DNA of 64,000 nucleotides, taken from the NCBI RefSeq assembly GCF_000143415.4, contig NW_003314315.1, positions 1,177,514 to 1,241,513 on the forward strand. The letters are read 5' to 3'. Below the pieces are notes generated by a model. The model was not told the DNA's origin, searched no databases, and was given only the letters and a program-made list of their open reading frames with translations. The stretch's first letter is position 1; each line of letters begins with the position of its first letter. Below, piece after piece: positions 20,130-31,685 of this stretch. Source of the stretch: Selaginella moellendorffii (Eukaryota; Streptophyta; Lycopodiopsida; Selaginellales; Selaginellaceae). The translations under genes and the position numbers were made by a program.

Positions 20130-20193
20130 ACTTTTGCTATGGGAGCCAACACTAGCCACCCCTTGTCGACCAAACCAGTGTGGCAGCCATGGT
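20130..20193 (-). pseudogene. PPR pseudogene, part beyond the hAT insertion
   Basis: Minus-strand frame reads GCHTGLVDKGW, the helix-A/B junction of a PPR motif. If the hAT element and one copy of its 8-bp target duplication are removed, it joins in frame to VTFSSVLSVCCHH from 22874 onward. Confidence 0.55.
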
Positions 20194-22873
20194 TAGTCCC
20201 GACCATTCCGAATGCCGACCGGCCGACTGTGGTTATTGACCGGCTGTGAAAATGCCGAACGGCCGAACGGTTCACAAAATTTTTTTGAAAAAAAAAAAAA
20301 CATTTTTAGTAAAACCACATTAATAAAAGTAGGAAAACCAAAGCATTAAACCAAACCAAACCAAACCAAACCAAACCAAAGCATTAGACCAAACCAAACC
20401 AACTACTACTCATCTTCTTCAACATCTTCGGCAAGTCCCTCGACATCTCCGGCATCTTCCTCAACAATCACATCTTCATTTGGAAGATCTTCTTCGGCTA
20501 AATCTTCTATACCAAGAGATTCAAGCCTAGCTTGCATCTCTACAATCCTCATCCATTGTGGTTTGATTGCAATTGTGTCGAGATCGATCTCTAGGAACTT
20601 CATTCCTTCACTTTCAATACGATCCACCACTCTAGTGTTACTGTGTACATAAACCAACTTCTTCAAGTTCTCTGGAAGCAAGCGATTGCGTCGTTTGGTT
20701 TGGATCAAGTTCCAGCTACTCCAATTTCACTCACATGGAGAAGAGCACACTCCTTGGCTCAACACACGAAGTGCTAACTTCCTGAGCTTAGGCATCTCAT
20801 ATCCATAGGATTCCCACCAAGACACTGGGAATTTCCTTTTTGCTTTGCTCTTCGGCAAATCTCGATTGATAGCTCTTCCAATTCCTCGTCGAAACATATT
20901 GAATTGCTCATCTAACTTCTCTTCCAACTGAGTGTCCCCACAGCAATAGAGTGATAAATAATCCATCCAATCACTTCTTACCTCAGCATCCAAGTCTTGC
21001 TCAAGGTATGAAGGATTCAAAGCATGTGCAGCACTGTGCATAAAGCTATGCATCATAAACCATCGAGCTCTCCATCTATGTTGGTCTTCAACCAAGACAC
21101 ACTTAATTGCATCAATTTTATATGCATCAAGCTTGCCATCTTGAGTTGCAAGCTCCAATCCTTCAATCATACGATACATTGCTTCATAAATTAATCTTGT
21201 TGTTGCGCCCTCACGATCGGCAAGACGTAACACCTTCAAAATAGGAGCTACCATAACCAATAAAGTAGAAACATTCTTCCAAAATTCATCATTGAAAATT
21301 GTTGTACGAACATCTTTGGCATCCTTTGTGTTATACCACTTCGACGATTCAAATTCTGCACTCACTATGAATCGTCAAAGGCACGGGAAAACATCTTCAT
21401 GCTGGAGCTGGCTGACCATAAGAAAGATGTAAGCGAATCGAGTCTTCGCAGGCTTCATGAGTTCTCTAGAGCAGAACTTTCGAAATAAAGCAAGTAACAT
21501 CGGCTTCTCAGTTATGAACTTCACGATCTTCTCACAGTCATTTACGATCTTAGACACCCAATCAAACTTCCCAATATCCTCCAATAATAAGTCCAAAACA
21601 TGGCACACGCATTGATTGTGTAAGATAAAGGGGAATTCTTCTCTCATATGTTCCCCCATCGATACACAATTCGAAGCATTATCAATGATGACTTGAACAA
21701 CATTTTCAACCAAAATGATGGGTCTAAGTTGCTCCCAAAGCCAAAGACCAGTCTTCTCTTCTCCTTTGGTGTCAATACCCTGCCAAAATATTGAGCCATG
21801 GATAGAGGTAACCATGAAATTTATGAATGATCTACTCTTTATATCAGACCATCCATCAGTCACTATTGTACATCCAAACCGAGCCCATCCATCACGAAAG
21901 AGAGCTAACTTCTCCTTGATTAAAGTATAGTGACGAGTGAGCTGAGTAGTACGAAGCTTCTTGTAACCAAGAATCCTCAATGCAGCACTAGGTCCAGCAC
22001 TACAAGCGGCTGCGATCATCGCATGAAAATATAGGCTTTTCACAACATTAAATGGTATAGCATTCAAGAAAATGAACTTTGATATCGCATCATCTAAGTT
22101 CATGTTTCTTGCATCATCAAGCATTTCCTCAATATTGCCATCTCGCATTCGCTTTCGACCAACAGATGATCCCTCATGGCCTATAGAAGCACTCATAGGC
22201 TGAGATTGACTAGCACTTTGTGTACCAGCTCTAGAAGCAAATGCCCCATCAAAATGCCTACTCTATAGATTTGCTGTAGAAGGTAAAGACAAAGGGGCAT
22301 TTGCAATTTGCTCCACAAACATTCGGTGAGCTTGGTTCTGAATATGAAGAGGAACGTTTGAAGCACTACATGCTTCAATATCATGCCCAGAAACTTTAGC
22401 AAGATGCGCCTTGATGCGTTTCGGCGGACCGCCATACATTTTACCACAATAATTACATTTCCAACGCCCAGCTCCTTTGCTGGAAGCATAAGGAGTGAGC
22501 TTGGTAACATGGGACCATGCCCAATCGGGCGCCATCGCTCAATTGTGCCAGAATCGCTATGAATCTCTACAATCAAATCTCTAGAATCACTGAATTTCCA
22601 TTTTAGGGCAAAAACTTCAAGTGTCGCGGACTGGGCGATTTGATTTGTGAGGCCTCAGTGCTGCTCCACGCTCAATCGAAAGCAGAGGCAGGTACGCACG
22701 CAGCTCCTATGCCCTCCCCTCCTCGCCGCAGCAGCATCAGAAATCTAGCGCGAAGCGCGATCACTATTTTTTTTTTCCCCGACATTTTTTTTTTTCCCGA
22801 ACGGAATCACGAACGGACCTGTCCGAACGCGGTCGGCGGCAGTCGGGGTGTAGGCCGACCGCGGTCGGGACCA
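20194..22873 (-). mobile_element. hAT-family DNA transposon (2680 bp)
   Basis: Ends: TAGTCCCGACC on the left and GGTCGGGACCA on the right, an imperfect 11-bp terminal inverted repeat. Flanks GCCATGGT (20186-20193) and ACAATGGT (22874-22881) are an 8-bp target duplication with two mismatches, the length expected for hAT. It contains one transposase frame on the minus strand and an AAACC satellite run (20354-20402) near the left end. It interrupts a PPR reading frame. Confidence 0.9.
20406..22535 (-). pseudogene. hAT transposase, inactivated by three nonsense codons
   Basis: One continuous minus-strand frame: N-terminal BED zinc finger (WKCNYCGKMYGGPPKRIKAHL), then a DUF659-type RNase-H-like segment (TIVTDGWSD, VVQVIIDNASNCV, CVCHVLDLLLEDI), then the C-terminal hAT dimerisation part (SWWESYGYEMPKLRKLALRVLSQ, NLIQTKRRNRL). 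It is broken only by in-frame stops at 22265-22263 (TAG), 21377-21375 (TGA) and 20729-20727 (TGA). No frameshift was found. Two of the stops occupy places where an arginine CGA would fit, consistent with C-to-T decay. Not functional as it stands, but recently decayed. Confidence 0.88.
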
Positions 22874-22881
22874 ACAATGGT

Positions 22882-23560
22882 GGCAGCAGACCGATAGAAC
22901 TGAAGAGAATGTCACAGCATCCGGCTTGGCGAACTCTTGCATTCTCTGAAACAGATCAAACATTGCATCACTGTCCCCTTGATGGCTGTATCCTGCGATC
23001 AGTGCTCTCCAAGACACTGCGTCCTTGTCTCGAAACCCATCAAACACTCAGCGATGCCATAGAAACTTATGAGGGAGTTTGCCACCGCTGGAGAGTTCTC
23101 TGCCCAGCTTCTTCCATCAGACCAGCCTGTAGTTCTCCAAGACCTCCACAAGCCTTAAGTACCGCAGCAAAAGTCTGCAAGTTGGGGTTCAATCCTTGGA
23201 GTATCATCCTTAAAAATCTCCTGCAGGGCAAGCTCATGGTTGCCACTCTCGGTGTATGCTTCGATCATGGTGTTCCACGAACGACGTCTTTGATCACCAT
23301 CTTGTCAAAAACCCGAGCCGCATCATTCAAACTTCCACACAGAAAGTAGAGACTGATCAAGTTGTTTGCAGTGTAAGCATCTTCCAGCCCGTCGAGAAAG
23401 TCAATGCCTTTTCCAGCGATGCCACTCTCAAGGACTTTCCATCCACAAGCCGAGCCTCTTCCTTCTCGGCCATATCCAGCTACATGTGGTGCGGCCAGCC
23501 GGATCTCGCGCTGATTTTAGGGTTCTTGAGGTTTAGAGATGAAGAACAAATATCTGGCGG
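22882..23560 (-). pseudogene. PPR pseudogene, main part
   Basis: Minus-strand fragments in several frames: AYTANNLISLYFLCGSLNDA, FDKMVIKDVV, TWNTMIEAYTESGNHELAL, LKACGGLGELQAG, then FRDKDAVSWRALIAGYSHQG and PDAVTFSSVL up to the hAT insertion. At least four frameshifts are seen, so the gene was probably dying before or after the transposon landed. Confidence 0.75.
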
Positions 23561-23599
23561 TGGAAGAGCGGCGCTGTGGAAAATGTTCAAAGCATAGAG

Positions 23600-24096
23600 A
23601 ACTTATACAACTCATGACCATTTTTCTGTTCGTTTTCTTTCTTTACAGGATAGAAAAAGACTAAGAAGGAGGATAATCAAAATGCAAAACTGTGCTTGAT
23701 CTATGCAAACTCACTGGATGCGAGATTTGATCAGGGCTCCCAAAACTTGGCCAGGTCTTTGGTATAGACAGTCCGGTCCTGGATCTGCCAATCTACGATC
23801 CTTGCCTGGGTACATTTACAGATGAGCAGAGCGAGAAACAAATCCTCCCTGCTTCATTTATAGAAACAGCAGTGAGCGACAAAATCTCGAACAAAACTTT
23901 CCTGTCAATTTTCCTTGGTTGAGTGAGGTTTTTTTGTAGAGGTGGATTTGTAGAAGTTTAGGTCTTTAGCAAAGTCAATCAATTCTACATTTAAGGCCAT
24001 AATTAATTTTAAGATATTCCAATTATAGGATAATGTCATCTTTATGTTGTTGAAACCTTCTAGAGGTGCAAAGAGATTAACTACACTAACAATTTG
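23600..24096. other. Unassigned AT-rich stretch
   Basis: I see no coding, RNA or repeat signature between the PPR pseudogene and the target duplication of the second solo LTR. Confidence 0.4.
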
Positions 24097-24101
24097 TTAG
24101 T

Positions 24102-25541
24102 TGTAAGTGATTAATTTTTTTCATTATACTTTAATCATTTAACTACACTTTAGATTAGTTGAAGTCTTACTTATAACCTTCATGAGTCTTATTCCTAACT
24201 TGAGGACTTGATAGCCTTATAGATGACATTTATACTATTTTATTTTTGCACTTGGTCCAAGTGCTTTATGTATTTGATCCTAACACAAACACCCAAAGGT
24301 ATTACTAACATATCAACCTGTTATGCTAAGGCATGTCCATTCACTTTTGTTTTATTAATAATCTAAGACTATCCATACCATAAACCCATTTCCCATATCC
24401 ACACTTTAGCACCTTTAGAATGATATAAAGAATACCCAATATCCCTTCTTTAATCCCCACTAAATCCCACTCCATTCACAGTAGAGTTTGCTTATACTGC
24501 CACTGAGTCAAAGCTTAAAGGTGTGACCATTAAGTTCTATTGACCTCTAAGACTTCCTTACCACATGATTATTCCTTTGGTCACTACACAAGAAGATTGT
24601 TTTTTTTCCTTTTCATAATTTGAAACCTTATGACAACATTTCAAAACACCATGACCCTATATGAGCGTTGTGAGTGCTCTCCCCACCCTCCGCCCTTAAA
24701 TGCGTTAGCCATGTGGCTAAAGTGAGGTTTTGATGAGCCACACTAAATATCCAAACAAGTAATGCTATCCATACTTGAATTGGGAGCATTAACCATTTGA
24801 TCTCTTAGGGCAGCTAGAGCTAGCTCTTAAGTTACCCCATTTGTTTGTTTATGTTCATTTTAGCCTTGAACTCTTTATTGGTTATATTATCACCTACTAT
24901 ATGGATATAACCTTCCTTGCTCACATTGTTTTTCCTAGCCAAATTGGTTCCACTAGAGTCCTCCCTTTATTATCCTTTTGGAGCTCACCAAACCCTTCAA
25001 GGTCTAAGAGATGATTACTTTGGGCTTTTACTCTCGGACTTAGACTTGGACTTAGTCGTGGTCTTGGTTTTGGTCTCAGTCTCGGTCTCGGTCTCGGTCT
25101 CGGTCTCAGTCTTGGTCTGAGTCTCAGTCCCAGTTTCAATCTTAGTCTTGGTCTCGGTCCTAGTCTTGGACTCTATAATGGACTCTATCTCGGACTCTTT
25201 AGACTGTATCTTGGATTCCTGCTTGAACTTCATTTTAAACTTCTTCTCAAACTCTATTTCGGACTTCATCTTGGACTTCATATTAGACTCGGTCCCATCA
25301 CTTCCATATGTCAAGACACTTGCCATTTGTTAGTTCTTCTTGTATCCTTTTTTAGAGATTCATTCACTAATTGTTTCTTGCTTATTCCTCGAGCACTTTA
25401 TTCAAAATTTCACTCACACTTTTGACTTTCCAAATTAGAGTTTTTAATCCAAACATATTATATTTATTGAACTTCCGCTTCGACCACTGCCATGTGGCAC
25501 ACTTTAACTCCACTTTGGGGCTTAGGGATTTGTGTCTCACA
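24102..25541 (-). mobile_element. Solo LTR (1440 bp), minus orientation
   Basis: Perfect 5-bp target duplication TTAGT (24097-24101 and 25542-25546). Read on the minus strand it begins TGTGAGACACAAAT and ends CACTTACA, collinear with 12538-14375: the same CCCCAAAGTGGAG start region, GAGACC-type array, GGTTTGGTGAGCTCCAAAAG block and CATGCCTTAGC block. It is shorter mainly in the minisatellite. Confidence 0.9.
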
Positions 25542-25849
25542 TTAGTATAGAATGTAATTATCTTAGCATAAGCCTTAAGCATATTAGGCAACATTTTATG
25601 GCTAAAGATGTAAGTTAAAGTCATTGGTGTTGGTGTTAGCTTCATATATTGCATTTGAAAACAGTTCAAAAAATATAAAATATAATAAGTTGATGACAGC
25701 TCCATGACTAAGGCAATACTTGATTGGTCTAATATTGACCATATTAAACCTTGAGGACGATTGCTCTTGAACAACAATTGAAATGATTATATTATCCACA
25801 ATGATGATTATGAGCACTCCTAATTTTCATCTAGTTCTTTTATTGAGAG

Positions 25850-26640
25850 TTGTAGAAAATGATCTCGTTGTACTTCATGGTGGGCACACATCATGACATC
25901 ACATTTGCTATGGGAATTGTCTCTTTGTTCATGGAGAATCCATAGTCACCATAAAAAGAATAATTTAATATCTTAAAAGTACAGTCAATTATTATGTTGT
26001 ATATGAGGAAGTTTTAGAAGCAAGATTTGACTTGACTGAATATGTTAATGTTAACTTTGTTAGACAGCCAAACTTCTACAAATCAACCATAGGTTATCGC
26101 TATAATAGTGATTACATGTTACATTAAGAGGAGCATATTAAGCCCTTTCTAGTGCTAAGACAAAGTATGTGGCATTAATAATGGTGACGCATGAAGCTAT
26201 TTGGCTATGTTAAAATCTTTATATTACTCTTTTACAACAATTAGAGTGTTATTATGATATCATAGAAGGATGAAGTTTATTCAAACCAATGAGAACATGT
26301 TTGTGAGAGAACTCTTAAAGTTTATTTCCTTCTAAATCACAATTAAACATTAAATATTTTCATCAAAGCTTTAGTAGAAGCAACATTCACTAATCAATAC
26401 CACAATCTAAGAGTTGCTTCTGTTGACTACATCTCAAAAGGGATGTTATATTATAGAAGAGTCCACCACCTCTAATTAGCTTTAGTTCTTCATTCTTAAT
26501 TAGCTCTGGATAGCTATCAATTACTAGTTAGCTATATATCTAGAGTTAATTGGGAGTGAAGAATTGAAGTTCATTGGAGGCAATGGACTCTATAATGTTG
26601 CAAAACTCCCTCTCTGAAGCATCACTAATAAAAAGAAATT
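25850..26640 (+). pseudogene. Ty1/copia remnant: RNase H and 3' end
   Basis: Degenerate plus-strand frames read YNSDYM, AKTKYVALI, THEAIWL, FIKALVEATFTNQYHNLRV, matching the copia RNase-H tail and the linker to the LTR. Stops and frameshifts are frequent. It ends near a CACCACCTCTAATTAGC block also found at 28150, probably the LTR start. Confidence 0.65.
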
Positions 26641-26789
26641 TTAGATTATATTTGGGAATGTTCTCTTTAGTAAAGGGATATTATTCATGATTTAGAAGGA
26701 AATAAACCTAAATCCCGTTGAGAATATGTTCTCAAATGAAATGAAACTGGTTTTAATATGCTCTATCTTGCCATGATATCTCACATCCT

Positions 26790-26990
26790 TCATGAGCGCA
26801 ATAACACTTGGTATATGCTTTGTGGGAATAAAGTTAATATACAAAAGATTTTATGTAGTAAAAGAGCCTCACATGTCATTGTTATTAATACCACATACTT
26901 TGCCTCAATACTAGAAAATGTTTCTTGGTCTACTATGTAATGCCATGTGGATGAAGGTGGAGTCTTCTCCAACCAACATTGTCTCAACAA
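26790..26990 (-). pseudogene. Small inverted copia RNase-H fragment
   Basis: Minus-strand frame VDQETFSSIEAKYVVLITMT...CEALLLHKIF matches the copia RNase-H block seen on the opposite strand nearby, so two copia pieces lie in opposite orientation. Confidence 0.6.
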
Positions 26991-26994
26991 AGTT

Positions 26995-28330
26995 TGTCTT
27001 CAAGATCAAGACAAATGGTGATGGCAATATCACATGGTACAAGGCTTGGCTTTAATCATATTAAGGCCATCAATTTCACTGAGATGTCCTCACCCATTGT
27101 CAGAATCTAATCAATTCATATGCTTCTAAAATATTTACGTTCACCTCCTTCTTGTCTGGGTATGGCCAACACCATACCTACAATCTGAATAAGGTGATTT
27201 ATTGCCTTAAAAAAGTGTCAAGAGAGGTATGAAAAGATGGACAACTTTATACTATTAATTGGCTTCACTAAAACTGATGCAAATCCAAGAGTCTACCTTC
27301 ATATAGAGTGCAACTGGATGCTACTCTTGATTGGGCTTTATGTCAATGACATACCCATCATCATGGAGAACACAGCCTGTTAAGGAGTAGTTGTCTTCAA
27401 GGTTTGATATAGTCAACATTCGACCAATCAACCATTGTCTCAGCATCCAAATTTGTTATTGTGATTTTGTCATGGAGCTATCTCAAATTCATTAAGATGC
27501 AAAATGTGAAGCCCATATCAAATCATGTTGCCTAGCACACCAAAGAACTATTCTAAGATAATTACTGTTCTGTATTGACAAGCTATTCGCAAGGTACTAT
27601 ACTTGATGTTTTGTACACATCCATACATAGTGCTTGCTATGGGCATTGTCTCCCAATCCAAGTTGGGAACACTTTAGTAGATATGTTGATACTGACTTTG
27701 TTGGAGATCCAGATTTCACAAATCCATTAATATATATATTTTGTTTTAAAATGGGTTTTGGAGTGATCACATTGTCTAGCAAGAAGCACCATGAAGCAAA
27801 GTGCATGGTATTGACAAAAACACTCTTTGGCTACCCAAAAATCTTGTCTACATGAACTTTATTCCTACAAAGTTTATATTAATTTTCTGTGACAATTAGA
27901 GTGCTATTACTCTCACCAAGGATGTAAGATGTCATCATGGAAGGATGAATTCAAATGCTATTTCAGTTTATCCAAGAACATATTTACAAGGGAACTTTCA
28001 AAGTTTATTCCCTTCCAGGTTGTGAATAAATGGCAGGTATCTTCACCAAGCCTTTCCTAGAGGCAACATTCATTGATTATCACCACACTCTAAGAGTTCT
28101 TCCTATCAATAGCACCTCTAAGGGGGAGTATTGGAGCATAATGGAGTCCACCACCTCCAATTAGCTCTAGTTATTCCCCATTAACTCATGAAGTAGCTAG
28201 TAGTTAGCTCTAGTATTTAGAGCATGTTTTTTTGACTAGATCCATATCTTGTTAGGGGTTTTTTTGCTCTGTTATTTCTCTTTTCTTCTTCAACCACAAC
28301 TTGTGTTATGGTAAACCTGCTTGGAAAACA
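26995..28330 (+). pseudogene. Ty1/copia remnant: RT to 3' LTR start
   Basis: Plus-strand frames give FKIKTNGDGNITWYKAWL and LNKVIYCLKKV (reverse transcriptase), a DFVGDPDFTNPL and SSKKHHEAKCMVL RNase-H block, then a purine tract AAGGGGGAG at about 28121 followed by an LTR-like TATTGGAGCATAATGG. Many stops. Confidence 0.7.
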
Positions 28331-29186
28331 CTAGATAGATTGCTACAGAGATTTTCTTTATGATACGAAGTGTATGTAGCAACTAGTGCTGCCATTTTAA
28401 GAAGGATCTATAAAACTTGGGGAAGCCACCACAGTCTACATTTGTAATTGGCAACTGAATGAAAAACACAGCTCAGAAGGGCATTTGTTGTATACAAAAG
28501 ATTGGAGTGGGACATTTTGTGTACAATTCAAGAGAAACCATTGAGACTAGCTTTTTGGCATGTTCTCAGCACTAATCGCAGAATACATTGAGCACAGTGT
28601 CGCTACCCACTAAGGATTTCCAAAGAAGTGCACGCAACTTGATAGTATTCCCGCTGTGTTGTGCGCGAAAACTGTTACCAAAGTAAGCAAACGTAAGCAA
28701 GAATGGTTTGCAAATACATTGAGAATCCACAGCCCAAATAAAAACTCACATCGCCTGTCACCCTATCTAGGGAAGTCTTCTTTGCACAAGCCATGAATCT
28801 CTGAAAGTTTCTATTCGGGTTGGAACAGAACAGTATCTATCCATATCTAGGAACTCCTGCATCTTTCCATCACCCTAGCCATATCATCCACCAGACCAAA
28901 CGACTTAAAGCATTCTAGCCCGATAGTCATCATAAAATTCCAAGAGAGCTGTTAGTTTTCTTGCTAAATTCTCAGAGGAAAATGGCAGGAAGTTAGTCCT
29001 CAAGAGCCTTGTTAAGAAGTCCTGCTCGGAGCCAAGCCTCCATCTTCCACGACGTGAACAATGCTGCACAGCTTCCCCAGTAAAATGGATTAAAGACCCT
29101 GAGCGGCCGGTACGAGGGTTCGAATCCCATTCTTGACAAATTCTTTACATTTTTGCTATTTTGCTAGGGTTTTGGAAAGAGCCGCC
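28331..29186. other. Intergenic stretch and glycyl-tRNA synthetase promoter region
   Basis: No ORF or repeat recognised. Near 29110-29128 GGTTCGAATCCCA resembles a tRNA T-arm, but no acceptor or anticodon partner was found. Confidence 0.4.
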
Positions 29187-31554
29187 ATGGATGTGGATTT
29201 GGAGGCGGCAGTGGTGCGCCAAGGCGATCTTGTGCGGGCGCTCAAGGAGCAGAGTGCTCCCAAGCAGGAAATCGATGCGGCTGTGACGGTGCTCAAGGAT
29301 CTCAAGGTAAAGCTGGCCGCCAAGGAAGCAGCGAGCGCGCAGGTGAAGAATTTCCGCGAGACCGTCACCAATGTGCTCAAGAGGAGGCTCTTCTTCGTCA
29401 AGTCTTTCAAGATCTACGGTGGCGTCGCGGGATTGTTCGATTATGGCCCTCCAGGCTCGGCCGTCAAGGATAACGTCTTGAGCTTTTGGCACCAGGTAAA
29501 ATATCGAGCTTTAAAAAACCATGGATAATCTTCTTACGGTGTTCTTTCTCGCAGCATTTTGTAGTGTATGACGATCTCCTCAAAGTGGATTGCCCATGCT
29601 TGACACCCGAGGCTGTTCTCAAGGCCTCCGGGCACGTCGACCGATTTACGGACTTGATGGTCAAGGACGTGAAGCTGGGCGATTGCTACCGAGCCGACCA
29701 CGTCGTCAAGGATTTTGTCAAGGATGCTCTGGAGAAAGACCCACGCATGCCAGCGGCTCAGAAAGAAGACTATGCTCGAACTCTGGCGTCGCTGGATGAC
29801 TTTACTGCCGATGAACTTGGTGCAAAGATAAAGGAGTATGGCATCAAGGCTCCAGACAGCAAGAACGACTTGTCCGAGCCATTCCCGTTCAATCTCATGT
29901 TCGCAACGCCGATTGGTCCCGCGGGACTTCTTCAGGGGTACGCATGCATTCTTTCATTCTTTACGTGCTGTCACTCATCCCGCTCTCCTCAGGTACTTGA
30001 GACCGGAGACTGCTCAGGGAATGTTTGTCAATTTCAACGAGCTGCTGCTTTATAACGGTGGCAAACTACCTTTTGGTGCAGCTCAAGTCGGCCAGGCATT
30101 TCGAAACGAGGTAGAGATTTGCTTTTGCTCTCCTTTCTCTTTTGTGTTTAGAAGCTGAGTTTGGATGCTTCAGATTTCTCCACGACAAGGTTTGCTGAGG
30201 GTGCGCGAGTTTACGCTCGCGGAGATAGAGTTTTTTGTCGACCCGGTCGACAAATCTCACCCAAGGTTCGGCAGCGTTGCAGACCTTGAGTTTTTCCTCT
30301 TCCCAAGGTCGCAGCAAGTGAACATGAGTGCTCCCCTCAAAGTACGTCTCGGGGATGCAGTCGCACAGAAGATCATCGACAACGAGACGCTTGGCTACTA
30401 CATCGGACGGACATACCTGTTCCTCACTACTCTCGGCATCAACAAGGAGCGGCTGCGGTTTAGACAACATCTTGCCAACGAGATGGCGCATTATGCTGCA
30501 GATTGCTGGGATGCTGAGATCGAGTGCTCATACGGATGGATAGAATGTGTTGGCCTCGCTGATCGCTCTGCGTACGACTTGGAGGCACACTCGGTAAGCT
30601 AGATCGCTTGCATCCTTTCTGAGTTCTTTCCTTTCCTTTGCTCGTGCAGGCAGCCAGCAACACCAAACTTGTGGCTTCACGAAATTTACCCGAGCCCATC
30701 CTTGTAGAGGTACCTAGGATTGAGGAACAGCGTCGTTTCTCATGCCTTCTTGTTGTTTCAGGAATTTAGACCGGTTCCAAACAGGAAGCAGATTGGCATT
30801 TGTTTCAAGGCGGACCAGAAGTTGGTGTTAGAATCCCTGGAGGTAGAGTATTTTCTACATTTCGTGAACATATTTCTCAAAGCCTCTTTTGCAGAAACTT
30901 AGCAGTGAAGAGGTAGTAGAAATGGTGGCAAAGTTGGAATCCGCAGGCGAGGCACCGCTCCATTCCGACAGCACGGACAAGACGTTCACCATCAAGAAGG
31001 GCATGGTCGACAAGCAGGTGACCAAGAAGACGAAGGACAAGGAGAGCTTCACACCGTCAGTGATCGAGCCGTCGTTTGGCATCGGCCGCATCATCTACTG
31101 CCTGTTCGAGCACTGCTTCGACACCCGCGAGGGAGCGGACTCAGTGGAGCAGCTCAACTTCTTCCGCTTCCCCCCCGTGGTGGCTCCCGTCAAGTGCTCG
31201 GTCTTCTCCCTGGTGCAAAACGCGGGGCTGGACGAGCTAGCACAAAGCATCTCGGTGGAGCTTCGAAGAGCAGGACTGGCGGTCAAGACAGACATCACGG
31301 GCAGGTCCATTGGCAAGAGATATGCTCGGACGGACGAGATCGGTATCCCATTTGCGATCACTGTGGATTCCTCCGAGGGAGGGGTGACGGTGAGGGACCG
31401 GGACTCCAAGGAACAGATTAGAGTTCCGGTGGAACAGGTGACGCAGCTCCTCGCGGACCTGTCCGCCGGTAACAAGAAGTGGAAGGACGCTCGGTGTGCG
31501 TATCCTGCTCACACCTCCTCGGACAAGACCGACGAGGACAAGACCGATGAGTAG
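29187..31554 (+). CDS. GlyRS: Glycyl-tRNA synthetase, eukaryotic dimeric type
   Basis: Charges tRNA-Gly with glycine. Exons 29187-29495, 29555-29937, 29993-30110, 30174-30593, 30650-30709, 30762-30842, 30895-31554: 676 aa, all GT-AG, phases consistent. Start ATG lies in a strong GCCGCCATGG context. Domains: N-terminal WHEP helix-hairpin (residues ~1-55), catalytic class-II core with [14 protein letters not shown], motif 2 ([17 protein letters not shown]), motif 3 ([11 protein letters not shown]), then the C-terminal anticodon-binding domain ([29 protein letters not shown]). WHEP plus this architecture is that of the cytosolic/mitochondrial eukaryotic enzyme, not the plastid bacterial-type one. 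No transit peptide is visible. The tail ends in an acidic TDEDKTDE. It converges on the sirtuin gene, with 131 bp between stop codons. Confidence 0.95.
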
Positions 31555-31685
31555 AACTCCATATCCTTTCAACAAAGTTTCTCTACTACTTGTTCTTAAA
31601 GATCGCGACCACTGTCCCAAGGAACTCATAGCTCGCCGTGAGTGATCCAAACCAAGAACTCGTCAAACTATCAACTTTGCACACA

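Noticed and set aside
20285-20402. AAACC repeat run as a telomeric sequence
   Set aside because: The unit lacks the TTTAGGG-type core and lies inside the hAT element as a simple satellite.
29085-29135. tRNA gene suggested by GGTTCGAATCCCA
   Set aside because: The T-loop is convincing, but its stem pairs only three bases and no matching acceptor, D-arm or anticodon arm lies upstream at the right spacing.
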